A stretch of 64,000 bases of DNA from Qingshengfaniella alkalisoli (GTDB lineage: Bacteria > Pseudomonadota > Alphaproteobacteria > Rhodobacterales > Rhodobacteraceae), in NCBI RefSeq assembly GCF_007855645.1, contig NZ_CP042261.1, forward strand, positions 290,501-354,500. The letters are read 5' to 3'. This document shows, piece by piece, positions 51,629 through 60,889 of the stretch (its first letter is position 1; every line of letters starts with the position of its first letter). The notes under the pieces are model-generated. The model saw only the letters and a program-made list of their open reading frames with translations, was not told the DNA's origin and made no database searches. The position numbers and the translations under genes were made by a program.

Positions 51629-52426
51629 CTACACCTCGTACTCTATCGTCATGCCATCGAATGCTGGCTCGACATGCTCTGGCGTTTCATCGCACACTGT
51701 GTCGTAATCCAGATCGACATGCATGTTGGTCAGCACCGCGCGGCGCGGCGCGGCGCGTCTGATCCATTCAAGGCTGCGGGCCAGGTGCACATGGCTGGAA
51801 TGCGGCCTGCGTCGCAAAGCGTCCAGCACCCAGCAATCCATATCCTTCAGTTCGGCCCAGGTATCTTCCGGGATGGCGGACACGTCGGGCATATAGACGA
51901 GACCGTTCACACGCAGCCCAAGCGCATGAATATGGCCATGGGTAATCTCGATGGGGTGGATGGTGATCTCACCGCCGGCACCGCTTACACTGAACTCACC
52001 CGTGATCAGGCTCATGTCCAGTATGGGCGGATAGTTCGATCCTGCCGGTTGCACGAAGGCATAGCCGAACCGCGTCATCAGATTGTCGCACGTTGCTTCA
52101 TCTGCGTGGACACGCAGGCGGTGTTCCAGATTGAAGACGATCATCCGCAGGTCATCAATGCCGTGGACATGATCGGCGTGCGAATGTGTGTAGACCACCG
52201 CGTCGAGCGTGCCGACATCCGCCGCAAGAAGTTGTGCGCGCATATCAGGGGAGGTGTCGACCAGGACCCTTGTCGCGGCCTCGCCGTCAATCCGTTCGAT
52301 CAACATCGAACAGCGCGTGCGGCGGTTTTTCGGGTTCTTCGGGTCGCAATCGCCCCAAATCCCGCCCAGCCTTGGTACGCCGCCTGACGATCCGCAGCCC
52401 AGAATGGTGAAGCGCAAAGTTGCCAT
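51629..52426 (-). CDS. MBL-fold metallohydrolase (PhnP-like)
   Basis: The 265-residue protein has the metal motif HSHADH at 81-86 and an N-terminal GCGSSGGVPRLGG, typical of the PhnP/RNase Z-like group. The early Cys cluster (CDPKNPKNRRTRC) also fits PhnP. PhnP is a cyclic phosphodiesterase of the phosphonate pathway, but no other phn gene is near. Its stop meets the AEC start and its start overlaps the tatD stop, so it lies inside the operon. Confidence 0.88.
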   Translation of the reverse strand: MATLRFTILGCGSSGGVPRLGGIWGDCDPKNPKNRRTRCSMLIERIDGEAATRVLVDTSPDMRAQLLAADVGTLDAVVYTHSHADHVHGIDDLRMIVFNLEHRLRVHADEATCDNLMTRFGYAFVQPAGSNYPPILDMSLITGEFSVSGAGGEITIHPIEITHGHIHALGLRVNGLVYMPDVSAIPEDTWAELKDMDCWVLDALRRRPHSSHVHLARSLEWIRRAAPRRAVLTNMHVDLDYDTVCDETPEHVEPAFDGMTIEYEV

Positions 52427-53223
52427 CAGGCAGCAGCCTTGGTGAACAGGCGGTCGAAATTCGCGCTGGTCTGGCGGGCGAAGTCTTCGGGCGTCATGCC
52501 AAACAGCTCAGCGCCCACGGCGGCGGTATGCGCGACGAAGGCTGGTTCGTTTCGCTTGCCGCGATGGGGTGGGGGCGCGAGATAGGGCGCATCGGTTTCC
52601 ACGAGGATGCGTTCGATCGGTGCTGCGGCGAAGATGTCGCGAAGTTCCTTGGAACGGGGGAAAGCCGCGATGCCCGACATGGACAGGTAAAAGCCCAACT
52701 CCAACGCGGTCTGAGCCAGTTCACGGGTGCTGGAGAAGCAGTGCATGACACAGTTGAAAGGGGTTTGTGCATGACCGTCCGACAGGATACGGGCCATGTC
52801 CTTGTCAGCGTCGCGCGCGTGGATGATCAGGGGCAGGCCTGTCCGCTGCGCGGCTTCGATGTGGATACTCAGGCTTTCCTTCTGCACGTCGGCGGAATCG
52901 GCGGTGTAGTGGTAGTCCAGCCCTGTCTCGCCAATGCCGACCATCTTGGGGTGCTTGCTGATTTCGACCAATTGCTCCACTGTTGCCAAGGGATGCCTGG
53001 CGGCGCTCATGGGGTGGGTGCCGGCCGCGTAGAATAGCGAAGCGTGGTTTTCGGCCAAAGCACGGATAGTCGGTTCCTTCCGAAGATCCGTGCAGATTGT
53101 TACCATGCGCGTGACGCCTGCGGTTTCTGCCCGTTCCAGCACGCCGGGCAGGTCTTCAATCAGTTCGGGGAAATCCAGATGGCAATGGCTGTCGACAAGG
53201 GCAGGCGTGGTCGTGTCGGGCAT
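52426..53223 (-). CDS. TatD-family metal-dependent deoxyribonuclease
   Basis: TIM-barrel hydrolase, 265 residues, with the first metal pair HCH in VDSHCHLDF (H13, H15), GETGLDYHY, the IHARDA motif, and the late Asp in ILVETDAPYLAP. TatD proteins have 3'-5' DNase activity linked to DNA repair. The holB-tatD-MBL order is widespread in bacteria. Confidence 0.92.
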   Translation of the reverse strand: MPDTTTPALVDSHCHLDFPELIEDLPGVLERAETAGVTRMVTICTDLRKEPTIRALAENHASLFYAAGTHPMSAARHPLATVEQLVEISKHPKMVGIGETGLDYHYTADSADVQKESLSIHIEAAQRTGLPLIIHARDADKDMARILSDGHAQTPFNCVMHCFSSTRELAQTALELGFYLSMSGIAAFPRSKELRDIFAAAPIERILVETDAPYLAPPPHRGKRNEPAFVAHTAAVGAELFGMTPEDFARQTSANFDRLFTKAAA

Positions 53224-53232
53224 AAAATCTTC

Positions 53233-54375
53233 CTATGGGCGCAGACAGTCTCTGGCCGTCTCGTCAAGCCTGACGAAGGTATCAAGGATAAGGCTTTGGG
53301 CGTCAAGGTTGACCGCCAGACCACGTTGCAGGCGGGACAAGGTTTCTTCCTGAGTTCTGGCCCAGCGTCGCGCCGAGGGGATGTCGGGGCAAAGTCGACG
53401 CGCTATTTGCGCCTCGCCGTCGGGTAGGTCGGGATCGAAGATCACCCCTGCGCGGGCGAGTTTGGCCGTCAGGTCCCCTAACATTTCGATCATCAGATCG
53501 CGACGTTGTTCGGCACCCCGTGCGGTCAGGCTGGCGGCTAGAGCCAAAACACGGCTGCGATCGAAACCCGGCATTTCCGAGAACAAACTGACCAGGTCGC
53601 GGTGCAGCGCGGGGCCATCCAGAGTGTGCAGGCGGATTGCTGCGCCAACGCTTCCCCTCGCCAGACGGGTGAGGGTTTGAATTTCGTCAGGAGAAATGGG
53701 CGGATCGGTGTCAATGAACCCAAGCACCGTCTGCACATCATCCGGTGCCAGAGGTGCACAGGGCAGGTTCAGGCAGCGGCTGCGGATGGTCGGCAGCAAG
53801 CGCGAAGGCATATGGCTGATCAGCAAAAAAACTGTGTTCTCGGGGGGCTCTTCGAGCAGCTTCAGCAGGGCATTCGCTGCGTTGACATTCATCTCGTCGG
53901 CGCTGTCGATGATCACGACGCGGTACCCCCCGTCGGGCAGCGACAGGGCGAAGAAGTTGCGAAGCCTTCGCACCTCGTCTACCGAGATTACGGTTCTGAG
54001 ATGGCCCTTCTTCTCATCCGGCGTGCGTCTGAGCAGAAACAGCCCGCTATCCGACAGTGCAGTGATGCGCGACAGGGCTGGGTGATCGGCGGGCGTTGCA
54101 AGATCGGCAGGTGTTTGGGCCGGAGCATCGCCGAACATCGAGGGGCCTGAGTCCAATGGCATGGTCCGCAGATACTTTGCGATGTGCCAAGCCAGCGTCG
54201 CTTTGCCGATACCGCGCGGACCAGAGATCAGCCATGCGTGGTGCAGCCGATTACCGTCCAGCGCAGCGGCATACTGGGCAAGCGCGGCGTCATGGCCGAC
54301 CACGCGCTGCGCAAAGCGGGGATGCGGCGCGCCTTCGATGCGGTCGGCTTCGGGCAGGTCTTCGGCGAGGCTCAT
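53233..54375 (-). CDS. holB: DNA polymerase III subunit delta'
   Basis: Clamp-loader subunit that helps place the beta clamp on DNA. The 380-residue protein from ATG at 54375 has an AAA+ core: a near-complete P-loop GPRGIGKAT, VVIIDSADEMNVNAANALLK, LLEEPPENTVFLLIS, and the RSRC arginine-finger motif. The zinc-binding Cys cluster of E. coli delta' is absent. The start overlaps the tmk stop (ATGA). Confidence 0.92.
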   Translation of the reverse strand: MSLAEDLPEADRIEGAPHPRFAQRVVGHDAALAQYAAALDGNRLHHAWLISGPRGIGKATLAWHIAKYLRTMPLDSGPSMFGDAPAQTPADLATPADHPALSRITALSDSGLFLLRRTPDEKKGHLRTVISVDEVRRLRNFFALSLPDGGYRVVIIDSADEMNVNAANALLKLLEEPPENTVFLLISHMPSRLLPTIRSRCLNLPCAPLAPDDVQTVLGFIDTDPPISPDEIQTLTRLARGSVGAAIRLHTLDGPALHRDLVSLFSEMPGFDRSRVLALAASLTARGAEQRRDLMIEMLGDLTAKLARAGVIFDPDLPDGEAQIARRLCPDIPSARRWARTQEETLSRLQRGLAVNLDAQSLILDTFVRLDETARDCLRP

Positions 54376-55007
54376 GAGTAGCGTTGATCCCATGCCGACA
54401 TGACGCGACCGGCCACGGCGCTGGCCGTTCCGGTTCCGTCGATAAGGATGCAACGATTCTGTTCCTGATCCGCCAGTTCGCGGAACCCGTCCCGCAGTTT
54501 GCGCTGGAAGGGCAGCCCGAATTCCTCGAAGCGGCTTTCTTCCATGTCCCGCCCCTTGGTGCGCCGCAGCGCAGTGGCCGGGTCCATGTCGATGATGAAG
54601 GTCACGTCGGGCTCGCGTTTGATCATCATGGAATGAAGTTGATCCACCAGCGCGCGCAGATCGCCGCGTGTCGTGCCCTGATAGACGCGCGTGCTGTCGG
54701 CGAAGCGGTCGGTGATGACAGTCTTGCCCAATTCCAGCGCCGGCCCGATCGTGCGCTCGAAGTGATCGCGGCGGGCTGCAGTGAACAACAACAGTTCCGT
54801 TTCGGCAGACCAGCGGGCAGGGTCGCCTTCGACCAGCAGTCGCCGGATTTCTTCGGCGCCGGGTGAGCCGCCGGGTTCGCGAGTGGCGATGATCTCATGG
54901 CCGGCCATGCGCAGACGATCGGCGAGCATGCGCGCCTGGGTGGATTTTCCTGACCCGTCTATGCCTTCGAAGCTAACAAAAATGCCGCGCGATTTCGACT
55001 GACTCAA
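54372..55007 (-). CDS. tmk: Thymidylate kinase
   Basis: Phosphorylates dTMP to dTDP. The 211-residue protein has the P-loop GIDGSGKS at 15-22, the DRF substrate motif in VITDRFADST, and a LID region. It overlaps dacC and holB by four bases on either side. Confidence 0.95.
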   Translation of the reverse strand: MSQSKSRGIFVSFEGIDGSGKSTQARMLADRLRMAGHEIIATREPGGSPGAEEIRRLLVEGDPARWSAETELLLFTAARRDHFERTIGPALELGKTVITDRFADSTRVYQGTTRGDLRALVDQLHSMMIKREPDVTFIIDMDPATALRRTKGRDMEESRFEEFGLPFQRKLRDGFRELADQEQNRCILIDGTGTASAVAGRVMSAWDQRYS

Positions 55008-56170
55008 AACATTTCCTTCACGGCGACCGCAACACGTCCTGCCAGCACATGACCCGCGCTGCGCAGGCGGGGGACGAAGCCGCCGCGGTCAACGCCGCGT
55101 TCGGCGATCAGGGGCAAATGGGTGTCGGGCAGCCCTTCGCGTGTCACGACCAGTTCCGCGACCTCGCTACCTTCTTCGATCGGTGCCTCAATAGGGCTGT
55201 TATAGACGATTTCCAAGGACGGCTCTTCCTGCGACATGGTCGTTGTCAGAACACTCAGATCATGCGGTGCGACCAGTCCGATTTGCTGCACATCGCCCAT
55301 CCAGACCGGGGCCTGGGCAAGTCGTTCGCCTTCATCCGCTATCTTCATTTCGACGAATTGGCGAAAGGACCAGTTGATGATTTTCTCGGCTTCCTGTTCT
55401 CGGGCGGCTTCGCTGTCCAGCCCGGTGATCGCAAAGACGACGCGCCGGTCGCCCTGCTTTGCCGAGCCGACCAGACCGTAGCCCGATTCCTGAGTGTGAC
55501 CGGTTTTAAGCCCGTCCGCACCAATGCCAAGGCCCAGAAGCGGGTTGCGGTTGTGGCGGTTGTCGGGTGCGCGACCGTCGAACTCGAATTCCGCCTGGCC
55601 GAAATAACCGTAGTATTCCGGGAACTCCGTAATCAGGCGGGACGAGAGGATCACCAGATCATGCATGCTCATCCGCTGGTTCGGATGTGGCCAGCCGGAT
55701 GCGTTCGCAAAGGTTGAATGTTCCATCCCGAGCGTCTTGGCCCGCTCGTTCATCATGCGGGCGAAGGCGTCTTCGCTACCCGCCAAACCTTCTGCCACGA
55801 CAACGGTTGCGTCATTGCCCGATTGAACGATGATGCCCTGAACCAAGTCCTCCACCGTTGGGCGGTCACGTTCGTTCAGGAACATCGTGGAGCCCCCCAT
55901 CTGCCGCGCCCTGGTCGAAACGACGAACTTCGTATCCATCGACACATTGGGATTGTCGCGCAGCGCGTCGAACAGCATGTAAACTGTCATCAGTTTCGAC
56001 ATGGATGCCGGGGGTAAGGGCTCATCCGCGTTCTTGCTCAGGAGCACAGTGTTGGTTGTCAGGTCGAGAACATAGGCCGCGCGAGCCTCTGTCTCGAACG
56101 CCCGTGCGCCGCCTGTCAGGGTCAGAATGCCGGTGATACTCAGGATCAGGATACGCGCCAGTTTCGGCAT
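55004..56170 (-). CDS. dacC: D-alanyl-D-alanine carboxypeptidase (penicillin-binding protein 5/6 family)
   Basis: Trims the terminal D-Ala of peptidoglycan stem peptides in the periplasm. From ATG at 56170 it has 388 residues: a signal peptide (1-24, GARA-FE), the active-site SxxK S56-M-S-K59, SGN at 117-119 and KTG at 222-224. The PBP5-C beta-rich domain and a C-terminal amphipathic end (GRVAVAVKEMF), a likely membrane anchor, follow. The frame is open to 56326 without similarity. It heads the tmk-holB-tatD operon. Confidence 0.93.
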   Translation of the reverse strand: MPKLARILILSITGILTLTGGARAFETEARAAYVLDLTTNTVLLSKNADEPLPPASMSKLMTVYMLFDALRDNPNVSMDTKFVVSTRARQMGGSTMFLNERDRPTVEDLVQGIIVQSGNDATVVVAEGLAGSEDAFARMMNERAKTLGMEHSTFANASGWPHPNQRMSMHDLVILSSRLITEFPEYYGYFGQAEFEFDGRAPDNRHNRNPLLGLGIGADGLKTGHTQESGYGLVGSAKQGDRRVVFAITGLDSEAAREQEAEKIINWSFRQFVEMKIADEGERLAQAPVWMGDVQQIGLVAPHDLSVLTTTMSQEEPSLEIVYNSPIEAPIEEGSEVAELVVTREGLPDTHLPLIAERGVDRGGFVPRLRSAGHVLAGRVAVAVKEMF

Positions 56171-56301
56171 TTGCTCGATGTCTCCGCTATCTCGGGATGC
56201 GATTGCATCAAGGATGCATCGCTTTTGACGTGCATCATAATCATTCATCGTTGCATTTGAAAGCGGCGCCGCCACGTGACAGGCAAAGCTTTGCCTGCCG
56301 T

Positions 56302-57255
56302 TCAGATCGGTCCAAAGACGGACCAACCAATCGTGCGAACAAGTTCCTCGAATGCACGCGTTGCCAGAAGCGAGTTGCCCTTCGCGTCAAGCCCCGGACA
56401 CCATGCCACGACCGACGCGATGCCCGGTACGATTCCCAGGATTCCACCGCCCACGCCGCTTTTGGCGGGGATGCCGATGCGGAAGGCGAATTCGCCGGAG
56501 GCATCATACTGGCCGCAGGTCATCATCAGTGCATTGATCCGTCGGGCGCGTTCAGGGGTGACAGTCGGGTCCTCTCCGCCTGACAGGTGCCCCGCCGAGG
56601 CCAGAAATCGCCCGGCCATCGCCAGTTGCCTGCAACTCATTGCGATGCTGCACTGGTGGAAATAGATCTTCAGCACATCTTCGACATCGCCGCGCAAATT
56701 ACCTTCGGCGGCCATGAAATGGGCGAGTGCCCGATTGCGCCCCCCGGTTTTCATTTCGGAGGCCGCCACATCTCCGTCGATACGCATCGATTGGTCGTTG
56801 GCAAGACGTTGGCATAGCCCGAGAATCTGTTCGATTGCCTTATCCGGCCCCTGATTGTCCATCAGTACATCCGCCAGCACGATCGCGCCGGGATTAATGA
56901 AAGGGTTTCTGGGAATACCTTTTTCGTATTCCAACTGCACGATGGAGTTGAATGGATCGCCTGACGGCTCTCGTCCCACCCGGCTCCAAAGCGTTGCTCC
57001 GACCTTTTCAAGTGCGAGCGTAAGTGCGAACACCTTCGAGATGCTCTGGATGGAAAACGGCACGTCCGCGTCACCCGCGACGATGCATTCTTCCGTCTCG
57101 ACGGGCAGAATCGCGATGCCGAAACGATTCAAGTCTACCTTTGCCAGTTCGGGGATGTAATCGGCCACGACTCCGCGTTCGGATTCGCCCGCAATGCGTT
57201 CGGTGATTTCATCTGCGATCTCTTGCAGCCGCTTGGGTGTGATCTTGCGGGTCAT
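56302..57255 (-). CDS. glsA: Glutaminase A
   Basis: Hydrolyses L-glutamine to glutamate and ammonia. The 317-residue serine-dependent beta-lactamase-fold enzyme has the catalytic SxxK S71-I-S-K74 after VPFSIQ. It also has the family stretches NPFINPGAIVLADVL and ASGEFAFRIGIPAKSGVGGG. The ATG at 57255 has GGAAA before it and follows the symporter stop with one base between, so translation is probably coupled. Confidence 0.94.
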   Translation of the reverse strand: MTRKITPKRLQEIADEITERIAGESERGVVADYIPELAKVDLNRFGIAILPVETEECIVAGDADVPFSIQSISKVFALTLALEKVGATLWSRVGREPSGDPFNSIVQLEYEKGIPRNPFINPGAIVLADVLMDNQGPDKAIEQILGLCQRLANDQSMRIDGDVAASEMKTGGRNRALAHFMAAEGNLRGDVEDVLKIYFHQCSIAMSCRQLAMAGRFLASAGHLSGGEDPTVTPERARRINALMMTCGQYDASGEFAFRIGIPAKSGVGGGILGIVPGIASVVAWCPGLDAKGNSLLATRAFEELVRTIGWSVFGPI

Positions 57256-57256
57256 A

Positions 57257-58672
57257 TTATTTCCAGACGCTATGATCGACACCCCTTGTCATCTCTGGCG
57301 GATAGTCGGAGGACACGAAGCGTGGTTCTTCTCCGGCGGCACGTTGCGCGAAGTAGTTGCGCGTCAGTTTCACGACCGACCCCGAGAGCAACAGTACCGC
57401 GACCAAGTTGATCGAAGCCATGATCCCCATCGATGCATCCGCAAAGTCGAACACGGTCGTCACTGTCTGCATCGCGCCCCAGATGACCATCGACAGTACC
57501 AGCAGTCGCAAGATCAGGATCGGCATGCGTCCTTCAAGACCAAGGAAGGTCATCGCGCTTTCGGCATAGCTATAGTTGCCGAGGATTGACGTGAAGGCGA
57601 AGAACACGATCGCGATTGCGACGAAATACTTGCCCGCCGCACCGATATGGGTGTCCATTGCTTGCTGGGTCAGTTGCATCCCCGTCGCGCTATCTGGTCC
57701 GATCTCGATGCCTGACAGGAGGATCATCAACGCGGTTGCGGTGCAGACAAGAATGGTGTCGATGAAACAGCCCAAGGCCTGCACCAGACCTTGGCTCGAT
57801 GGGTGGTGCGGTGAAGGTGTGGCGACGGCGGCGATGTTGGGTGCCGACCCCATGCCGGCTTCGTTCGAGAACAGCCCGCGCTTTACACCGTTCAGCATTG
57901 CTGCGGCCAGCCCCCCGGTTACGCCCCCTGCGACTTCGTGAAGGCCGAGTGCGCTGGAGGTGATCAGCCAAAGCGTGCCGGGCACCTCTGTGATGTTCAT
58001 CAACATGATCACGACCGCGAGCAGCAGATACCCGCAAGCCATGAAGGGCACGATGATCTGCGCGGCCTGTGCGATGGTGCGGATGCCGCCGAAGATGACG
58101 ATGCCCGCGAGGGCCGCGATGACGATGCCGACCCACATTTTGTTCAGGTTGAAGGCCTCTTGGAACGATTCCGCTATGGCGTTCGATTGCACCGCGACGA
58201 AGATCAGCCCGAAGGAAAGGATCAGGCAGACGGAGAACACCGCGCCCGCCCACGGCGCTTTCAAGCCCTTGGCCATGTAGAAAGCGGGGCCTCCCCGATA
58301 CTGACCGTTCTTGCCGGTGACCTTGTAAACCTGTGCGAGTGTACTCTCGGAGTAGGCCGTTGCCATCCCCACAAGCGCGACCATCCACATCCAGAAGATC
58401 GCGCCGGGGCCGCCGAGGGTCAGCGCAACGGCCACACCAGCGAGGTTTCCGGTGCCGACCCGAGACGCGAGACTGATCGTAAGGGCCTGAAACGGCGAGA
58501 TACCTTTCGTGTCGGTGCTCGGGGCGTGCGTGATCACACGGATCATTTCACGGAAATGCACAATCTGGATGAAGCCCAGCCTGAACGTAAAATATACACC
58601 CGCTGCGAGCAGGCCGTAGACCAGAACGTAGTTCCAAAGAACCCCGTTGATGACGTCAATGATTGCCGACAT
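57257..58672 (-). CDS. Sodium:amino-acid symporter, AGCS (alanine/glycine:cation) family
   Basis: The 471-residue inner-membrane protein has about eleven membrane segments and the AGCS core SRVGTGNLAGVAVALTLGGPG, followed later by LFSNEAGMGSAPNIAA. AGCS members bring in alanine, glycine or glutamine with Na+ or H+. Coupling to glsA favours glutamine, as in the B. subtilis glsA-glnT operon. GAGGAG precedes the ATG. Confidence 0.92.
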   Translation of the reverse strand: MSAIIDVINGVLWNYVLVYGLLAAGVYFTFRLGFIQIVHFREMIRVITHAPSTDTKGISPFQALTISLASRVGTGNLAGVAVALTLGGPGAIFWMWMVALVGMATAYSESTLAQVYKVTGKNGQYRGGPAFYMAKGLKAPWAGAVFSVCLILSFGLIFVAVQSNAIAESFQEAFNLNKMWVGIVIAALAGIVIFGGIRTIAQAAQIIVPFMACGYLLLAVVIMLMNITEVPGTLWLITSSALGLHEVAGGVTGGLAAAMLNGVKRGLFSNEAGMGSAPNIAAVATPSPHHPSSQGLVQALGCFIDTILVCTATALMILLSGIEIGPDSATGMQLTQQAMDTHIGAAGKYFVAIAIVFFAFTSILGNYSYAESAMTFLGLEGRMPILILRLLVLSMVIWGAMQTVTTVFDFADASMGIMASINLVAVLLLSGSVVKLTRNYFAQRAAGEEPRFVSSDYPPEMTRGVDHSVWK

Positions 58673-58776
58673 GTCTCATGCTCCTCGCTGCCATTGGTCC
58701 GGCACGCTTTACCTATGGACACAGGACAACAAATTGCTGAATTCGACAAGTTTTCTATGCGGATTCGGTGGTTGAC

Positions 58777-59538
58777 CTATATGGCCAGATCGATTTTCGT
58801 TCCCCAGTCGCGACAATGACCGGCAAGCCTGCCTGGCACGGTGGCATCAGTGAAGAATGTGTCAATGTCCCTAAGTGACGCGATACGGGCAGGGGCTGTA
58901 CGCGAGAATTTAGAGCAATCCGCGACGAGAAAGGTTTTCCGCGCTTGTCGGATGATTGTCTTGGACACGCTGACTTCCTGTATGTCGAAATCGAGCAAGT
59001 CCCCGTCCTCATCCAGCGCCGAACAGCCAATCACGGCGAAATCGAATTTGAACTGCTCGATCATCTGGGTGGTCAGGTTGCCGATCAACCCGCCATCCGA
59101 ACGCCGGAGCAGACCACCCGCCACCATGATTTCACAATCGGGGCTGACCGCCAGAATGTTCGCAACGTTCATGTTGTTCGTGACGACCAGCAAATTGTGG
59201 TGTTCCAGCAGTTCTCGCGCTACCGCTTCCGTGCTTGTGCCAATGTTCAAGAAGACGGAGCAGCCATCGGGTATCTGTGCTGCACATCTACGGGCGATGC
59301 GTTCCTTGGCAGCTTCGTGCAGGGATCGGCGGTGCTCGTAACCGATATTTGTGACGCCCGAAGGCAAAACCGCGCCGCCATGAACGCGGTCCAGCGTGCC
59401 TGTGTCCGCCAGTTCCGCCAGATCGCGCCGGATCGTCTGCACTGTGACATCGAAGCGCTCGGCCAGTTCCTCGACGGTGACCTTTCCTTCCTTCTTGGCA
59501 ATTTCGAGAATGTCGGCTTGTCTGAAGCTCAGCGCCAT
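58777..59538 (-). CDS. glpR: DeoR/GlpR-family transcriptional regulator
   Basis: Represses glycerol-use genes until glycerol 3-phosphate binds. The 253-residue protein has the DeoR HTH (VTVEELAERFDVTVQTIRRD at about 22-41) and a C-terminal sugar-phosphate sensor domain (VFLNIGTSTEAVARELL, AGGLLRRSDGGLIGN). The start MALSFRQADIL at 59538 is the family start; the frame is open to 59853 without similarity. It is divergent from the glpS operon, and a matching inverted repeat lies in the 258-base gap. Confidence 0.9.
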   Translation of the reverse strand: MALSFRQADILEIAKKEGKVTVEELAERFDVTVQTIRRDLAELADTGTLDRVHGGAVLPSGVTNIGYEHRRSLHEAAKERIARRCAAQIPDGCSVFLNIGTSTEAVARELLEHHNLLVVTNNMNVANILAVSPDCEIMVAGGLLRRSDGGLIGNLTTQMIEQFKFDFAVIGCSALDEDGDLLDFDIQEVSVSKTIIRQARKTFLVADCSKFSRTAPARIASLRDIDTFFTDATVPGRLAGHCRDWGTKIDLAI

Positions 59539-59658
59539 TGGGTCGGTCTCCGCTTGGTCATCGGGGGGCGTCTTACCAACTGCGATCAATAGATTTAAGA
59601 GGACCCCTATAATGTTCGTGTTGGTGTAGAATTTACGAAAAACCGCGCATAATAATAT

Positions 59659-59692
59659 GTCAACCGAAAGATAACGAATATTTCGGATTGAC
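59659..59692. promoter_or_regulatory. Inverted repeat, candidate GlpR operator
   Basis: CCGAAA (59664-59669) and TTTCGG (59681-59686) form an inverted repeat extended outward by GTCAA on the left and TTGAC on the right, with one unpaired base. It is placed 105-138 bases before glpS and 121-154 bases before glpR, so one site could control both. The right arm contains TTGACC, a possible -35 box for the glp operon, though no good -10 follows. Confidence 0.55.
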
Positions 59693-59796
59693 CGCAGCAC
59701 TCTGCTCATGCTTCCATCATACCAGAGCGGCAATAAGCCGCCGGAGCAGTTGTTGCTGCTGGCCGATGTGCCGCTGACAGGGAGGAAGATGCGCGA

Positions 59797-60885
59797 ATGT
59801 CGCTGGAATTGCGCAATGTATCGAAGATCGTGCAGGGGCGGACGCATATCCATCCGACCAGCCTGACATTGCGCGAAGGTACGCTGAACATCCTACTTGG
59901 TCCCACGCTATCGGGAAAGACATCCCTGATGCGCTTGATGGCCGGGCTGGATGTGCCAACCGAGGGGCAGTTGTTCTGGAACGGTGACGACGTGACCGGC
60001 CAGCGTGTGCAAGAGCGTAAAGTCGCGATGGTGTACCAGCAATTCATCAACTACCCGACGATGACGGTTTATGAGAATATCGCCTCTCCCATGCGGCTTA
60101 TGGGCAAATCGAGGCGAGAAATCGACGCGGCGGTTCGTCATACGGCTGACCTGTTGAAACTGTCACCGATGCTGGGTCGCAAGCCGTTGGAACTGTCAGG
60201 CGGCCAACAACAACGATGTGCGCTGGCACGGGCGCTGGTCAAGGATGCGGGTCTGGTCCTGTTGGACGAACCGCTGGCGAACCTCGACTACAAGCTGCGC
60301 GAAGAATTGCGTGAAGAGATCCCCAAGATATTCGAAGCGTCGGGTTCGATTTTCGTCTACGCCACGACGGAACCCGAAGAAGCGCTTCTACTGGGCGGGC
60401 AGACCGCGACGCTTTGGGAAGGCCGGGTGACGCAATTCGGCCCGACGCCTGATGTGTATCGCAGCCCGGTGGACGAGACGACGGCGCGCGTGTTTTCCGA
60501 CCCGCCGATGAATTTCACTGACATCCAGAAGCGCGGGGATTGTATCCTGTTCGAGAATGGTCAGGGATACGCTGCATCGGCTTCGCTGAGCGATCTGCCC
60601 GAAGGAGATTACCGCGCGGGATTTCGGCCAAATCATCTGACACTGCAGCGAGAAACCGGCGATGATCTGTCTTTCGATGGCAAAGTGACTGCTTCTGAAA
60701 TAACCGGGTCCGAGACGTTCATTCACCTGTCGCATGGCGCTGACGCCTGGGTTGGACTGGTTCCGGGCGTGATTGACGCGCAAGCCAATTCGACGATGAG
60801 CGTATATCTGGATCCGAAATTCGTCTATGTATTCGACCGGAACGGCGCGCTGGCCGCTTCCGCACCATATGCGGCGGGGGCCTAG
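59797..60885 (+). CDS. glpS: Glycerol ABC importer ATP-binding protein GlpS-type, switch His replaced by Thr
   Basis: One of two MalK-like ATPases of the glpSTPQV-type glycerol importer. The 362-residue protein has Walker A GPTLSGKT at 35-42, Q-loop at 81-82, a perfect signature LSGGQ at 133-137, Walker B LVLLDE with catalytic Glu158, and a C-terminal TOBE-like region. The switch loop reads YATTEPEEA where family members read YVTHDQ: residue 191 is Thr (ACG at 60367). Assignment to glycerol rests on the gene order with glpR, a second ATPase, two permeases and DUF2160. Confidence 0.87.
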   Translation: MSLELRNVSKIVQGRTHIHPTSLTLREGTLNILLGPTLSGKTSLMRLMAGLDVPTEGQLFWNGDDVTGQRVQERKVAMVYQQFINYPTMTVYENIASPMRLMGKSRREIDAAVRHTADLLKLSPMLGRKPLELSGGQQQRCALARALVKDAGLVLLDEPLANLDYKLREELREEIPKIFEASGSIFVYATTEPEEALLLGGQTATLWEGRVTQFGPTPDVYRSPVDETTARVFSDPPMNFTDIQKRGDCILFENGQGYAASASLSDLPEGDYRAGFRPNHLTLQRETGDDLSFDGKVTASEITGSETFIHLSHGADAWVGLVPGVIDAQANSTMSVYLDPKFVYVFDRNGALAASAPYAAGA

Positions 60886-60889
60886 ACCG

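Noticed and set aside
51629..52426. Phosphonate pathway gene phnP
   Set aside because: The fold and Cys pattern fit, but it lies in a dacC-tmk-holB-tatD operon with no phn genes, so only the family is named.
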